A DNA stretch of 23,774 nucleotides from Thiopontia sp964551545 (GCA_964551545.1 CAZKCT010000027.1:1-23774), one strand, 5' to 3'; numbered from the stretch's first letter, positions 1 through 7,763 are shown. Numbers and translations: made by a program. The notes: a model not told the origin generated them from the letters alone.

Positions 1-2
1 AC

Positions 3-428
3 ACCATTGATCGCCGTAATTGTTTGATGTTCTGCCATGACCAGACCCGTTTCACTCTTTTCGTTGCCGGGTTGAAGAAGGATGATTTTGCTAATCTCGA
101 TTTCTGGTTTCAGGATCTCTTTGCCAATACGATGTTGAAGCTGGGGTATGACCCCCGGCTGCTGGAGCTGGTGCTTCCGCTGCTTGATCCCTTACAGTTT
201 GATACCCACTGTAGCCGTTCGGTACAGGGAACATTGAATATAGTGCGCATGATGGATCTGGAAGGGATGTTGCGCCGTGTGGAAAATGTGATGGGTCTGC
301 CGCTCTATAGTACCTCTGCCCATCTCTGTGATCGTCCGGTCACGGTGAAGGGGATGAGCAAGAGAGAATGTTTGTGGCCTGTGCAGGCGATGGAGGAGTT
401 TCTGAAAGGTATTGTGAGTGATGTTTGA
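3..428 (+). CDS. DUF6933-like protein, C-terminal part (5' truncated)
   Basis: The reading frame is open through the left edge of the window, so the gene starts upstream; the visible part is about 141 codons and ends at TGA 426-428. It opens with TIDRRNCLMFCHDQTRFTLF, followed by a GLKKDDFANLDFW segment. This resembles, from memory, the 'ANLxTIxRRKCLLFxxDxTRFSxxxxGLKK' core of the DUF6933 family, a small soluble domain of unknown function often found in variable genome regions. No catalytic motif, membrane segment or signal peptide is visible. It lies 47 bases ahead of the MntA gene on the same strand. The family assignment rests on motif memory only; no function is proposed. Confidence 0.6.
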   Translation, partial: TIDRRNCLMFCHDQTRFTLFVAGLKKDDFANLDFWFQDLFANTMLKLGYDPRLLELVLPLLDPLQFDTHCSRSVQGTLNIVRMMDLEGMLRRVENVMGLPLYSTSAHLCDRPVTVKGMSKRECLWPVQAMEEFLKGIVSDV

Positions 429-475
429 TTGTTATGATGTGTTTGAACAGTGGAAATGAAGCATAAGGTGAAGAG

Positions 476-766
476 ATGAACCGGGAAAAAGCACTACAGG
501 TATTGAAGACAGAAAAGCCATTGTTGATGGATCAGTTTGGTGTGACCCGTCTCGCACTGTTTGGCTCAACTGTGCGTGGTGAAGCGCGAGTGGATAGTGA
601 TGTTGATTTGCTGGTTTCGTTTGAGGGGCCTGCAACCTCCAGACAGTACTTTGGTGTGCAGTTTCATCTTGAGGATGAGTTGGGGTGTCCGGTTGACCTG
701 GTGACAGAGAAGGCGTTGCGAGCAGAATTGAGACCCTATGTTGAGCAGGAGGCGGTTTATGTCTAA
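476..766 (+). CDS. mntA: MntA-type nucleotidyltransferase antitoxin (type VII TA)
   Basis: This is a 96-residue minimal nucleotidyltransferase of the polymerase-beta fold. The signature GSx10DxD is complete: G30-S31, then D42 and D44, with a third acidic residue at D74 in VDLVTE. In characterised HepT-MntA pairs this enzyme neutralises the HEPN RNase HepT by adding AMP to a tyrosine near its active site. The length is normal for the family and all catalytic residues are present. The ATG has a purine-rich leader (AAGGTGAAGAG) just upstream. The gene overlaps the ATG of hepT by 8 bases (759-766), which implies translational coupling. The partner toxin gene is frameshifted, so this antitoxin may now have no target at this locus. 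Family assignment is firm; the antitoxin role is inferred from the pairing. Confidence 0.88.
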   Translation: MNREKALQVLKTEKPLLMDQFGVTRLALFGSTVRGEARVDSDVDLLVSFEGPATSRQYFGVQFHLEDELGCPVDLVTEKALRAELRPYVEQEAVYV

Positions 767-1080
767 ACGGGAATGGCGTTTCTATCTGCAGGATATGGTT
801 GATTTTTCAGGGCCTTAGCAAAAAAGAGTTTATCGAAAGTCGCCTCAACTATGATGCAACGATTCGCAATATTGAGTTGATTGGTGAAGCCGCAACGCAT
901 GTGCCGGATGATGTTCGCAAGCGTTACGCCCAGATACCATGGCGGCAGGTTGTGGCGGCCCGTAACCAAATGATTCATGGTTATCTTGGAGTCGATAACG
1001 ATATGTTGTGGAGCATTATTCAAGAGGATGTTCCTGAATTGTTGCAGCAGTTGAAAGATGTTTTGCAGCAAATGGAATAA
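759..1080 (+). pseudogene. hepT: HepT-like HEPN toxin, frameshifted near the N-terminus
   Basis: Two frames together spell a HepT (DUF86) protein. From ATG 759 the frame reads MSKREWRFYLQDMVDFSG, a typical HepT first helix, then stops at TAG 816-818. The rest lies in the +1 frame: QGLSKKEF, RLNYDATIRNIELIGEAATH, then the RNase motif R55-x4-H60-x-Y62 (RNQMIHGY, numbered from a TTG at 799), ending at TAA 1078-1080. Family members usually have about eight to ten more residues between the first helix and 'GLS', so a short deletion at tcag/cagg (about 807-812) is the likely lesion. A product from TTG 799 would lack the first helix and has no visible ribosome binding site. The catalytic motif and target tyrosine survive. 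HepT normally degrades RNA or tRNA ends until silenced by MntA. An assembly error cannot be excluded. Confidence 0.8.
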
Positions 1081-1163
1081 TGCAATACAGCGAAGACACA
1101 CTGGTTGAACAACCCACCATTCAGCTCTTTGCCGAGCTGGGAGGCGATCACCTGCTGGGATGA
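1080..1163 (+). pseudogene. hsdR: Displaced hsdR N-terminus (out of frame with the body)
   Basis: ATG 1080 overlaps the hepT stop in TAATG and begins MQYSEDTLVEQPTIQLFAEL, the classic N-terminus of one HsdR branch. The frame ends at TGA 1161-1163. The HsdR body continues in another frame as WEAITCWDELFGP from about 1138. Homologues read ...AELGWE..., which at DNA level would be a doubled CTGGG unit; here only one copy is present (about 1136-1140). Loss of one 5-base unit explains the shift exactly. Confidence 0.75.
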
Positions 1164-4041
1164 GCTGTTTGGCCCGGAAAGCTCTTTTGGTCGCACCAGC
1201 CGTGGTGGTGTGGTGTTGCCGAATCGTTTGCGTCCCGCACTTGAGAACCTGAATCCCGATGCACCCAGATTGGCGATTGATGAGGTGGTAGAGGCGCTCT
1301 GCCGTGACCGCTCGGCGATGAGTTCGATTGCGGCCAATGAGGAGATCTATCTGCTTCTGCGTGAAGGGTACAAGTACAGCGCCAGCGATGAGGAAGAGGA
1401 GGATGTGACCATTCGCATCATCGACTGGCAGAACTCGGAGCGTAATGATTTCCTGCTCTGTTCGCAGATGACCATTACCGGGGAGATCGAGACCCGCCGC
1501 CCCGATCTGATCGGTTTTGTAAATGGTCTGCCGCTGCTGTTTGTGGAGCTGAAGGCGAGCCACCGGCAGCTGATCCACGCCTATAAGGATAATCTGAGCG
1601 ATTACCGTAGTACCGTCCCGCACCTCTTCTGCTACAACCAGATGATTCTGCTTTCCAATGGAGTGCAGTCCAAACTGGGGACCATCTCCAGCAGTTGGGA
1701 GCATTTTGCCGAGTGGAAGAAGATCGAGAGTGAGCAGGAACCACGCAAGGTCAGTCTGGAGGTGGCGCTGCGGGGTACCTGTCAGAAGCAGCGCTTTCTT
1801 GATCTGATTGAGAACTACACCCTGTTTGTGCGTGAGAAGGAGACGATCAGGATTCTAGCCAAGTATCACCAGTATCTCGGTGTGAATGAGGCGCTGAGTG
1901 GTCTGGAGGCAGTGAAGGAGCGCGACGGGCAGTTGGGTGTTTTCTGGCATACGCAGGGGAGCGGCAAGAGTTTTTCGATGACCTTCTTCACCCAGAAGGC
2001 GTTCCGCAAGCTGCCGGGGAATTGGACCTTTGTGGTGGTGACCGATCGAACCGATCTTGATGATCAGATCTACAAGACCTTCAACAAGGCGGGGATGTTG
2101 CTGGAGGAGAGTCAGGCGGGGTCGGGGGCTGATCTGAAGCGGATGCTCTCGGAAGACCGCCGTTTTGTCTTTACCCTGATTCAGAAGTTCCGGGCCGAGC
2201 CGGGGGAGAGCTATCCGCTGCTCTCCGAGCGCGATGATGTGATTGTGATTACCGATGAGGCACACCGTAGCCAGTACGATACGCTGGCGATGAATATGCG
2301 CCGTGCATTGCCGAATGCCGCCTTTATCGCCTTTACCGGCACGCCACTACTGGCCGGGGAGGAGAGAACCGGTGAGGTGTTCGGTGACTATGTGAGCATC
2401 TACAACTTTGCCGATGCGGTCGATGATGGGGCGACGCTGCCACTCTATTACGAGAACCGGGTGCCGGAGGTGAATCTGGCGCATGATGATCTGGGGGATG
2501 AGATTGTTGAGATTCTGGATGAGGCGGATCTCAGCGATGAGCAGGAGGCGCGGCTGGAGAAGGAGTTCTCTCGCGCCTATCACATCATCACCCGTGAGGA
2601 GCGGCTGGAGACCATCGCCGATGATCTGGTAGCGCATTATATGGGGCGGGAGCCCTTCTCGGATGGGCGCTGGGGCAAGGCGATGGTGGTCTCTATCGAC
2701 AAGGCCACGGCCATCCGCATGTATGACAAAGTGCAGGTGGCATGGAAGCGGAAACTGGATGATTTAAAGGGGCAGCTGACAGGGGCAACAGGCAGCCACC
2801 GGAATCGCATTCAACGTCTGGTTGACCATATGGAAGAGACCGATATGGCGGTAGTGGTCTCGGGTGGACAGAATGATTATGAACGGTTGTCCAAATTGGG
2901 GCTGGACTATCGCCCGCATCGTGAGCGCATGGTGAAGGAGAAGCTGGATGAGCAGTTCAAGGATGCCGATGACCCACTGCGGATCGTCTTTGTCTGTGCT
3001 ATGTGGCTGACTGGATTTGATGCCCCCTCGGTCTCTACCCTCTATCTCGACAAGCCGCTGAAGAATCACACACTGATGCAGACCATCGCCCGTGCCAACC
3101 GGGTTTTCCCCGGTAAACCGGCGGGACAGGTGGTCGATTACATCAATATCTTTGGGGCGCTGCAGAGTGCGTTGGGGATGTATGGTGGTGGGGTGGCAGA
3201 GGAGGGCGCACAGTATGAGATCGATACCCCGGCCAATGACAAGCAGGTGCTGCTGGATGAGTTGGAACGGGCGGTCGAGGCGTTAAGCACTTTTCTGGTG
3301 GAGCGCCAGATTGGGCTGCAGGCGATTATCGAGGCGAAGGATGATCTGCAGCGTTTGACCCTGCTGGATGAGGCGAGCGAGATCTTGCTGAACCCGAAAC
3401 ACCATGACGAGTTTGTCAGTTACATTCGTCAGATCAACCGTATCTTCAAGGCGGTGCTGCCGGATGTGCGGGCTGACCGCTTTGTGAAGGAGAGGGTGGC
3501 GATCAACATCATCTATCGTCAGATGCGGGTGAAGTCCGGTCTGGAGGTAGATGACAGCGATGTGCTGGATGTGGTGCGCAATCAGGTGAGTGAGCTGCTG
3601 GATGAGGCGATTGAGATGATCGATATCGGTAGCAATCTGCCCGATCCGGTCGATATCTCTGGGATCGATTTTGAGGCGCTGGCGGAGATGGTCAACCGCC
3701 AGAAGAGACCAACCCGCTCCGATGTGGAGCGTCTCAAGGCGATCATCGCTCGCAAGCTAACGCCGATGGTAGAGCGCAATAGCAGTCGTCAGGACTTGCA
3801 GGAGCAGTTCCAGCAGTTGATTGAGGCGTATAACCTCGGTGCGCATACCGCTGAACAGTTCTTTGAAACGCTGAAGCAGTTTATCAATGAGCTGGAAGAG
3901 GAGGAGCAGCGAACGGTGCGCGAAGGGTTAACCGAGGAGGAGCTGGCGATCTTCGATCTGCTCTGCAAGGAGGTTGCACTGAGCGAGAAAGAGCGGGGTG
4001 CGGCAAATAGACGCGTTATTGCTGCGTCGTTAACAGCGTAA
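1105..4041 (+). CDS. hsdR: Type I restriction enzyme R subunit (HsdR), body
   Basis: HsdR is the motor and nuclease subunit of type I restriction enzymes; it acts with HsdM and HsdS to translocate and cut unmodified DNA. Numbered from TTG 1105, the 978-residue frame shows the PD-(D/E)xK nuclease (D134 ... E148-L-K150), Walker A in TQGSGKSF (283-290), the DEAH box (384-387), motif III TGTP (411-414) and motif VI QTIARANR (659-666), then a long helical C-terminal part. Length is normal. TTG 1105 is only the first possible start in this frame: it has no ribosome binding site, and the true start appears to be ATG 1080 in another frame, so the gene is probably not expressed at full length as read. 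No hsdM or hsdS lies in the window; they may be upstream. Downstream is a Fic gene, a frequent neighbour of type I systems. Confidence 0.9.
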   Translation: MNNPPFSSLPSWEAITCWDELFGPESSFGRTSRGGVVLPNRLRPALENLNPDAPRLAIDEVVEALCRDRSAMSSIAANEEIYLLLREGYKYSASDEEEEDVTIRIIDWQNSERNDFLLCSQMTITGEIETRRPDLIGFVNGLPLLFVELKASHRQLIHAYKDNLSDYRSTVPHLFCYNQMILLSNGVQSKLGTISSSWEHFAEWKKIESEQEPRKVSLEVALRGTCQKQRFLDLIENYTLFVREKETIRILAKYHQYLGVNEALSGLEAVKERDGQLGVFWHTQGSGKSFSMTFFTQKAFRKLPGNWTFVVVTDRTDLDDQIYKTFNKAGMLLEESQAGSGADLKRMLSEDRRFVFTLIQKFRAEPGESYPLLSERDDVIVITDEAHRSQYDTLAMNMRRALPNAAFIAFTGTPLLAGEERTGEVFGDYVSIYNFADAVDDGATLPLYYENRVPEVNLAHDDLGDEIVEILDEADLSDEQEARLEKEFSRAYHIITREERLETIADDLVAHYMGREPFSDGRWGKAMVVSIDKATAIRMYDKVQVAWKRKLDDLKGQLTGATGSHRNRIQRLVDHMEETDMAVVVSGGQNDYERLSKLGLDYRPHRERMVKEKLDEQFKDADDPLRIVFVCAMWLTGFDAPSVSTLYLDKPLKNHTLMQTIARANRVFPGKPAGQVVDYINIFGALQSALGMYGGGVAEEGAQYEIDTPANDKQVLLDELERAVEALSTFLVERQIGLQAIIEAKDDLQRLTLLDEASEILLNPKHHDEFVSYIRQINRIFKAVLPDVRADRFVKERVAINIIYRQMRVKSGLEVDDSDVLDVVRNQVSELLDEAIEMIDIGSNLPDPVDISGIDFEALAEMVNRQKRPTRSDVERLKAIIARKLTPMVERNSSRQDLQEQFQQLIEAYNLGAHTAEQFFETLKQFINELEEEEQRTVREGLTEEELAIFDLLCKEVALSEKERGAANRRVIAASLTA

Positions 4042-4066
4042 ACTGGCTGTGCAGGTGTTGGGCGCT

Positions 4067-4112
4067 TAATACGGACAAAAATACACAAAAATGTCCTTAA
4101 TATTGTTACAAT
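4067..4112 (+). promoter_or_regulatory. Promoter and dyad operator ahead of the Fic gene
   Basis: GGACA (4073-4077) and TGTCC (4092-4096) form an inverted repeat with flanking TTAATA-type similarity on both sides. Inside it, ACAAAAAT occurs twice (4075-4082 and 4085-4092) at a 10-base period, one helical turn. A good -10, TACAAT, sits at 4107-4112, only six bases before the ATG of the Fic gene at 4119, so the message would be nearly leaderless. The dyad covers the -35 zone, where a bound repressor would block transcription. The Fic protein has its own winged-helix domain and is a reasonable candidate binder. The site is seen directly; its binding partner is inferred. Confidence 0.5.
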
Positions 4113-4118
4113 GCCCAT

Positions 4119-5126
4119 ATGGCAAATCGGGCGGCACAACAGATCATTCGCTCAACGCTACAGCGTAGTGATGAGTTATTTTCATCGAACGAGCTGCTGG
4201 AGGTGATTGAGGGGGAGGTGACCTCAAGAACTTTAAGGCGTTGGCTTACGGTGTGGGAAGAGGAGGGGGTGGTTGAAAAGATTGGTAAGAAGAAGGCGGC
4301 ACGCTACCGTTGGATCTCTGCTGCCTCAGTTAGTCACCACTTCACTTTCCTTGATCCGGTTCCTGAGCATCGACGACAGCCACTGTTACACCAGATAAGG
4401 GATCTCTGGACGCATACCTCTACCGCGATAGAGGGAAACACACTTACGCTTGGGGATACCTTCAATATCCTTGAATATGGTCTGACGATCTCTGGTAAGC
4501 CACTCCGGGAGCATCAGGAGATTATCGGCCACGCTCGTGCAATTGATCTGCTCTATTCATGGCTCGGTGATGAGCGGGACATTGCCAAAGAGGATCTGTT
4601 TGAGTTGCACCGGGCTGTGCAGACAGAACGAGTGAGAGATATTAATAAGCCATACGGTGGATGGAAGATCGAGCCTAATGGCTGTAATGCAGTCAATGAT
4701 GAAGATCAGCCAGTCTATATCGAATACGCTCAACCGATTCATGTCGATGCGCTGATGGAGCAGTTTGTTGATGTGTTGAATGGTCTGCTCACAGAGTCGC
4801 TCAGTCGTGATCAGGCTGTGGTGGCATACGCCAAATTACATATCGGTTTTGTCCATGTTCACCCATTCTGGGATGGCAATGGTCGAATGGCTCGTCTGAT
4901 CTCGAATCTGCCGCTACTGCGAGCAGGTTACCCACCGTTGGTGATTGATGAACATCAACGTGGGGCTTATATTCGTTCCCTCTCCCAGTATCAAATCGGG
5001 ACCGGGGTGATCAACAAAGAGACTGGAGTATGGCCCGGTACGGTGGAGTATGATGATTTTCTGGCTCTGTGCGGTGAGAGCTACCGAGCAACAGAGGATT
5101 TGATTGATCAGGCAATCAAATCATGA
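4119..5126 (+). CDS. Fic-family AMP-transferase with N-terminal winged helix
   Basis: Fic enzymes move AMP from ATP to hydroxyl side chains of target proteins. The 335-residue protein has an N-terminal winged-helix-like segment (about 1-68), then a helical region with the inhibitory motif S101-TAIE-G106 (consensus (S/T)xxxE(G/N)), and the catalytic loop HPFWDGNGRMAR (H248 to R259). E105 is expected to pair with R256 and block productive ATP binding, so this is a class II, self-inhibited Fic. All catalytic residues are intact. The start at ATG 4119 gives the normal N-terminus; there is no Shine-Dalgarno sequence and the -10 lies only six bases away, suggesting leaderless translation. It sits 77 bases after hsdR but has its own promoter. 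Fic genes of this layout often accompany type I restriction loci; the target is unknown. Confidence 0.9.
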   Translation: MANRAAQQIIRSTLQRSDELFSSNELLEVIEGEVTSRTLRRWLTVWEEEGVVEKIGKKKAARYRWISAASVSHHFTFLDPVPEHRRQPLLHQIRDLWTHTSTAIEGNTLTLGDTFNILEYGLTISGKPLREHQEIIGHARAIDLLYSWLGDERDIAKEDLFELHRAVQTERVRDINKPYGGWKIEPNGCNAVNDEDQPVYIEYAQPIHVDALMEQFVDVLNGLLTESLSRDQAVVAYAKLHIGFVHVHPFWDGNGRMARLISNLPLLRAGYPPLVIDEHQRGAYIRSLSQYQIGTGVINKETGVWPGTVEYDDFLALCGESYRATEDLIDQAIKS

Positions 5127-5174
5127 TCATTGAGTAACATAACCAATCCTTGCTAACTGTAGTGGTGTATCTAG

Positions 5175-5426
5175 GTGGAAGACAACACGATTGATGAGTT
5201 GCCGGTTGAGGTGCTGAATAAGCTACCGGAGCTGCTGAAGATGGGGCTGGATAAGCATCTCTGTACCTGTAACGAGGTGGTCAAGGCGGATGTGATTCAC
5301 GCCATCGCCAATGGGGCGGATACGCTGGAGGCGGTGAAGAAGCAGACGTTTGCTGCTGATGGTAATGGCTGCTGTACCCGTCAGGTCGAGCGCTTGATTG
5401 AGTGTATTCGTCAGGGGTGTGAATAG
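5175..5426 (+). CDS. Bfd-like [2Fe-2S]-binding small protein
   Basis: This 83-residue protein matches the BFD-like [2Fe-2S] domain: CTC at 30-32 (C30, C32), then VVKADVIHAIANGADTLEAV, then NGCCTRQVERLI. In most relatives the second pair is CxxC (TGCGSC...); here it is an adjacent pair, C66-C67, with further cysteines C77 and C82 at the end. So four ligands could be present, but in an altered arrangement. Such domains pass electrons, or sense or carry Fe-S clusters, in ferredoxin and assimilatory reductase systems. The GTG start at 5175 directly follows an in-frame TAG and has a weak ribosome binding site; TTG 5199 is an alternative. It lies 48 bases after the Fic gene and is ended by its own terminator. 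Its partner is unknown. Confidence 0.72.
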   Translation: MEDNTIDELPVEVLNKLPELLKMGLDKHLCTCNEVVKADVIHAIANGADTLEAVKKQTFAADGNGCCTRQVERLIECIRQGCE

Positions 5427-5444
5427 CAGTCACGCCGTTTTTTT
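5416..5444 (+). terminator. Rho-independent terminator of the Bfd-like gene
   Basis: GGTGTGA (5416-5422) pairs with TCACGCC (5430-5436) through seven base pairs, one of them G-U, around a 7-base loop. A run of seven T follows (5438-5444). The stem includes the last codons and the stop codon (5424-5426) of the gene. The next gene downstream, yaeQ, is convergent. Confidence 0.8.
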
Positions 5445-5458
5445 GGATGTGGGGTTTG

Positions 5459-5998
5459 CTATGCCTTCCAGCGCTGCAGGGTAATCGAGAGGCTCTGATC
5501 GTTCTGGGATAGCCAGATCTCGCCATCCTGAATGGTGCTCTGGAGGGTCATGCTTCTGTTGGCAAACTGTGAGAGTGCATCGCGCAGCTCGGGTGGCAGG
5601 TGGTATACGTGCAGGTTTTCAATGCCGGAGACCTTGCTCTCTATCTGTGACCACCAGATCTCTGCGCTGTGTCCGCTGTAGGGGTAGAGGTAGACCTCGC
5701 GTGCTCTGCCACAGGCACGGCGGATGCGCTTCTCGTCGGGCTGCCCCAGCTCAATCCAGAGATCGATTTCGCCACTCAGTGAGTGCTGCCACAGGTCGGG
5801 TTCATCATCGGTGCTGATCCCCTTGGTGAGGGTCAGTTGCTCATCGGCATGGCGGATGAAGGCGAGCAGGCGCACCATCATCCGTGCCTCATTCTCGGAA
5901 GGGTGGCGGGCAATGGTCAGCGGGTGGTTGTTGTAGTAGTTGCGATCCAGATCAGAGATCTGCAGATCGGCCTTGTAGATGGATGCTTTCAGTGCCAT
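5459..5998 (-). CDS. yaeQ: YaeQ family protein
   Basis: The 179-residue protein is full length for the YaeQ family and shows family features: MALKASIYKADLQISDLDR at the N-terminus, HPSENEARMMVRLLAFI (about 32-48) and GEIDLWIELGQPDEKRIRRA (about 76-95). YaeQ proteins have a PD-(D/E)xK nuclease-like fold; the E/D/E residues in these segments fit that core. The E. coli protein is reported to affect haemolysin expression in complementation tests, but the biochemical role is not settled. The gene starts 15 bases after the DUF2058 gene on the same strand, so the two are probably co-transcribed. Both are typical of gammaproteobacteria, which helps place the organism. Confidence 0.9.
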   Translation of the reverse strand: MALKASIYKADLQISDLDRNYYNNHPLTIARHPSENEARMMVRLLAFIRHADEQLTLTKGISTDDEPDLWQHSLSGEIDLWIELGQPDEKRIRRACGRAREVYLYPYSGHSAEIWWSQIESKVSGIENLHVYHLPPELRDALSQFANRSMTLQSTIQDGEIWLSQNDQSLSITLQRWKA

Positions 5999-6013
5999 GT
6001 TCTGTCGCGCCCG

Positions 6014-6553
6014 TTACCACATGAGGTCATCGGGGATGGTGTAGTCCGCATAGGGGTCTTCCTCAGCGGGTTGGGTGTCATTGGGTGTATCAACCCAGAT
6101 GATATGGTCGGCACTCCGTTGTTCAATCTTCTCGGCAATGGGGCGGGGTACGATGGTATACCGGTTGTTGACCGTGGCAATGGCCAGGTGGCCCGCGCTG
6201 AGCTGTTGCTGGATCTGTTCGCTGACGTAGAGGTGTTTGATTTTGTTGTTGTGGGTAAAATTGAAGGTAATCTCTCCATCCTCCAACGGGAGTTGATGGC
6301 TCTCGATTAATTGGCTGATCTGGGCAAGTATGGCGTTGTGCCTGGCCTTCTCGTCTCTCTCCCTGTTTAGCGCACGATCCCGCTCCTTTTTCTGCTGTTC
6401 AATATCTTGCGCAGTGGTGGTCTGTGCTTCGCCGGAGGGGGGCTGCTTCCCCTGTTTGCGGCGTGCCTTGTGCTTCTCTTTCTTGAGCTGTTGCTGCTTT
6501 TTCTTGTCGACCAGCCCCGCTTTTTTGAGCTGATCCATCATTGAGTTTGCCAT
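6014..6553 (-). CDS. DUF2058 (YaiL-like) protein
   Basis: The protein has 179 residues. It begins MANSMMDQLKKAGLVDKKK and continues with a highly basic, probably coiled-coil stretch rich in K, Q and R to about residue 85 (KKEKHKARRKQGKQ, then a run with ERDRALNRERDEKARHN). A small globular domain follows (about 90-165: INFTHNNKIKHLYVSEQIQQ, then GHLAIATVNNRYTIVPR). This is the layout of DUF2058 (E. coli YaiL) proteins, which associate with nucleic acids or ribosomes in some surveys but have no settled function. There is no signal peptide or membrane segment. It is the first gene of a likely pair with yaeQ. The identification is confident from the N-terminal signature; the function is unknown. 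Confidence 0.88.
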   Translation of the reverse strand: MANSMMDQLKKAGLVDKKKQQQLKKEKHKARRKQGKQPPSGEAQTTTAQDIEQQKKERDRALNRERDEKARHNAILAQISQLIESHQLPLEDGEITFNFTHNNKIKHLYVSEQIQQQLSAGHLAIATVNNRYTIVPRPIAEKIEQRSADHIIWVDTPNDTQPAEEDPYADYTIPDDLMW

Positions 6554-6637
6554 GCTGATTCCGGTGGTGGAGTGACGGGTGTAAGATGAATGTGATGGGT
6601 GGCTATTCTATCAATTCAATCTGTCAGGGGGAGGCGA

Positions 6638-7669
6638 TCACTTTTTGATCAGCATCCACGATTCAAGTTGCCCCTGCCGCTCCGTCCAGTGGTATTTGTA
6701 CTCCATCTTCTCCCCTGAAACCGGCCCCATATCGTAGCGCTTGCAGCGCTCCTCACTCAGCCACTTGATCTTCTCCAGCTGTAGCAGGTTGCCAATCGAT
6801 GTATCTCTCCGCGCCTCCGAGTAGCTGAACTGCTGGCCCCGATAGATGTTTCCGGCAAGGCCGCCAAAGATGTAGCCAATGTCGTTCTCCTCATGTCGGG
6901 CAAAAATGGTGCGGGCACGTTTGGAGGATGCGAGGCGCGCGATCATGGCCCGGTAAAAGGAGGTGGCGGGCTCCTGATCCATGCCGCACTGCTGCAACCC
7001 TTTCCAGCTGCTCTGTTCAACGGCGAGCATGCGGGCAAAGGTCTGCTCGGATGTTTCTTGGGTGGTTGGGGCAGATCGTTCGAACCAGATCCCTTTGTCA
7101 TCTGCCTCCCGCTGCAGCCGTTTCAGCTTGCGCCGTTGACGGCTGGATCGTCTGCCGAGGTAGCCATCCACTCCACCCGCCAGTGAGGCGCTGCCCTGGG
7201 TGCTGGCGGATTCCAGTAGCAGAAAGAGGTGAAAGTCGCGGCTGAAGGTGTTGATCAGCCGTTGGCTCAACACCCCTCCGGGGCGGATGCCGCTGATCAC
7301 AATGCGTGGGAAGGTGGGGTAATGGCGGCTGATCTCACTGAGGCTGTCCGCGAGTAGCTCGACTGCCTGTTTCCCCAGCAGTGGGCAGCCGAACAGCCAG
7401 TTCTGGTCGATGGGTGTCAGGATTGTATCTTCCGGGGCGACCCTGTTCTCGGCAAAGAGGAGCAGGTTGCCGGAGGACTCCCGGATCAGCAGACGGCGAT
7501 CTGGCCCGAAGGCGTCATGAAACGGGAGCTGCCAGAAGGGGGTGCAGCAGTATGGGTCGACCTGACTGGTGCTGAGTGCCGTGCGTGTCCATGACTGTAA
7601 CAGCGCGGGGGAGAGGCCAGGGTCGCCACTCATACCGGAGAGCAGATTGTTCACTTCATCGTGATCCAC
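6638..7669 (-). CDS. GNAT acyltransferase, BioF2-like (FemAB-related)
   Basis: The 343-residue protein resembles the BioF2-like (Acetyltransf_6) branch of GNAT acyltransferases. The second half carries the family signals: a basic patch GRRSSRQRRKLKRLQRE (172-187), FYRAMIARLASSKRARTIFA, then an IGYIFGGLAGNIYRGQQFSY strand pair and the GNLLQLEKIKWLSEERCKRYDMGP acceptor-side helix. Such proteins transfer acyl or aminoacyl groups in cell-envelope or secondary metabolite biosynthesis; the substrate cannot be told. The apparent start is GTG 7669 and no ribosome binding site is evident, so the start is uncertain. It is divergent from the radical SAM gene, with 94 bases between them. No neighbour clarifies the role. 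Confidence 0.75.
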   Translation of the reverse strand: MDHDEVNNLLSGMSGDPGLSPALLQSWTRTALSTSQVDPYCCTPFWQLPFHDAFGPDRRLLIRESSGNLLLFAENRVAPEDTILTPIDQNWLFGCPLLGKQAVELLADSLSEISRHYPTFPRIVISGIRPGGVLSQRLINTFSRDFHLFLLLESASTQGSASLAGGVDGYLGRRSSRQRRKLKRLQREADDKGIWFERSAPTTQETSEQTFARMLAVEQSSWKGLQQCGMDQEPATSFYRAMIARLASSKRARTIFARHEENDIGYIFGGLAGNIYRGQQFSYSEARRDTSIGNLLQLEKIKWLSEERCKRYDMGPVSGEKMEYKYHWTERQGQLESWMLIKK

Positions 7670-7763
7670 AGTTTCATCATTGCACGGTATAGTATCGAAA
7701 AATTGGGCTTGCCAGAGAAGTGGGTGATGCAGTCAATAGAAAATAGCAGGCAGAGGAAGATCA

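Noticed and set aside
763..1704. Long minus-strand open frame (313 codons) opposite hepT and hsdR
   Set aside because: It is antisense to a well supported coding region, shows no recognisable domain and has the low-complexity I/L/Q/R pattern of a shadow frame.
6638..7669. Possible FemAB peptidoglycan bridge-forming enzyme
   Set aside because: The fold family is related, but gammaproteobacteria have no such bridges and no motif supports it, so only the BioF2-like GNAT level is claimed.
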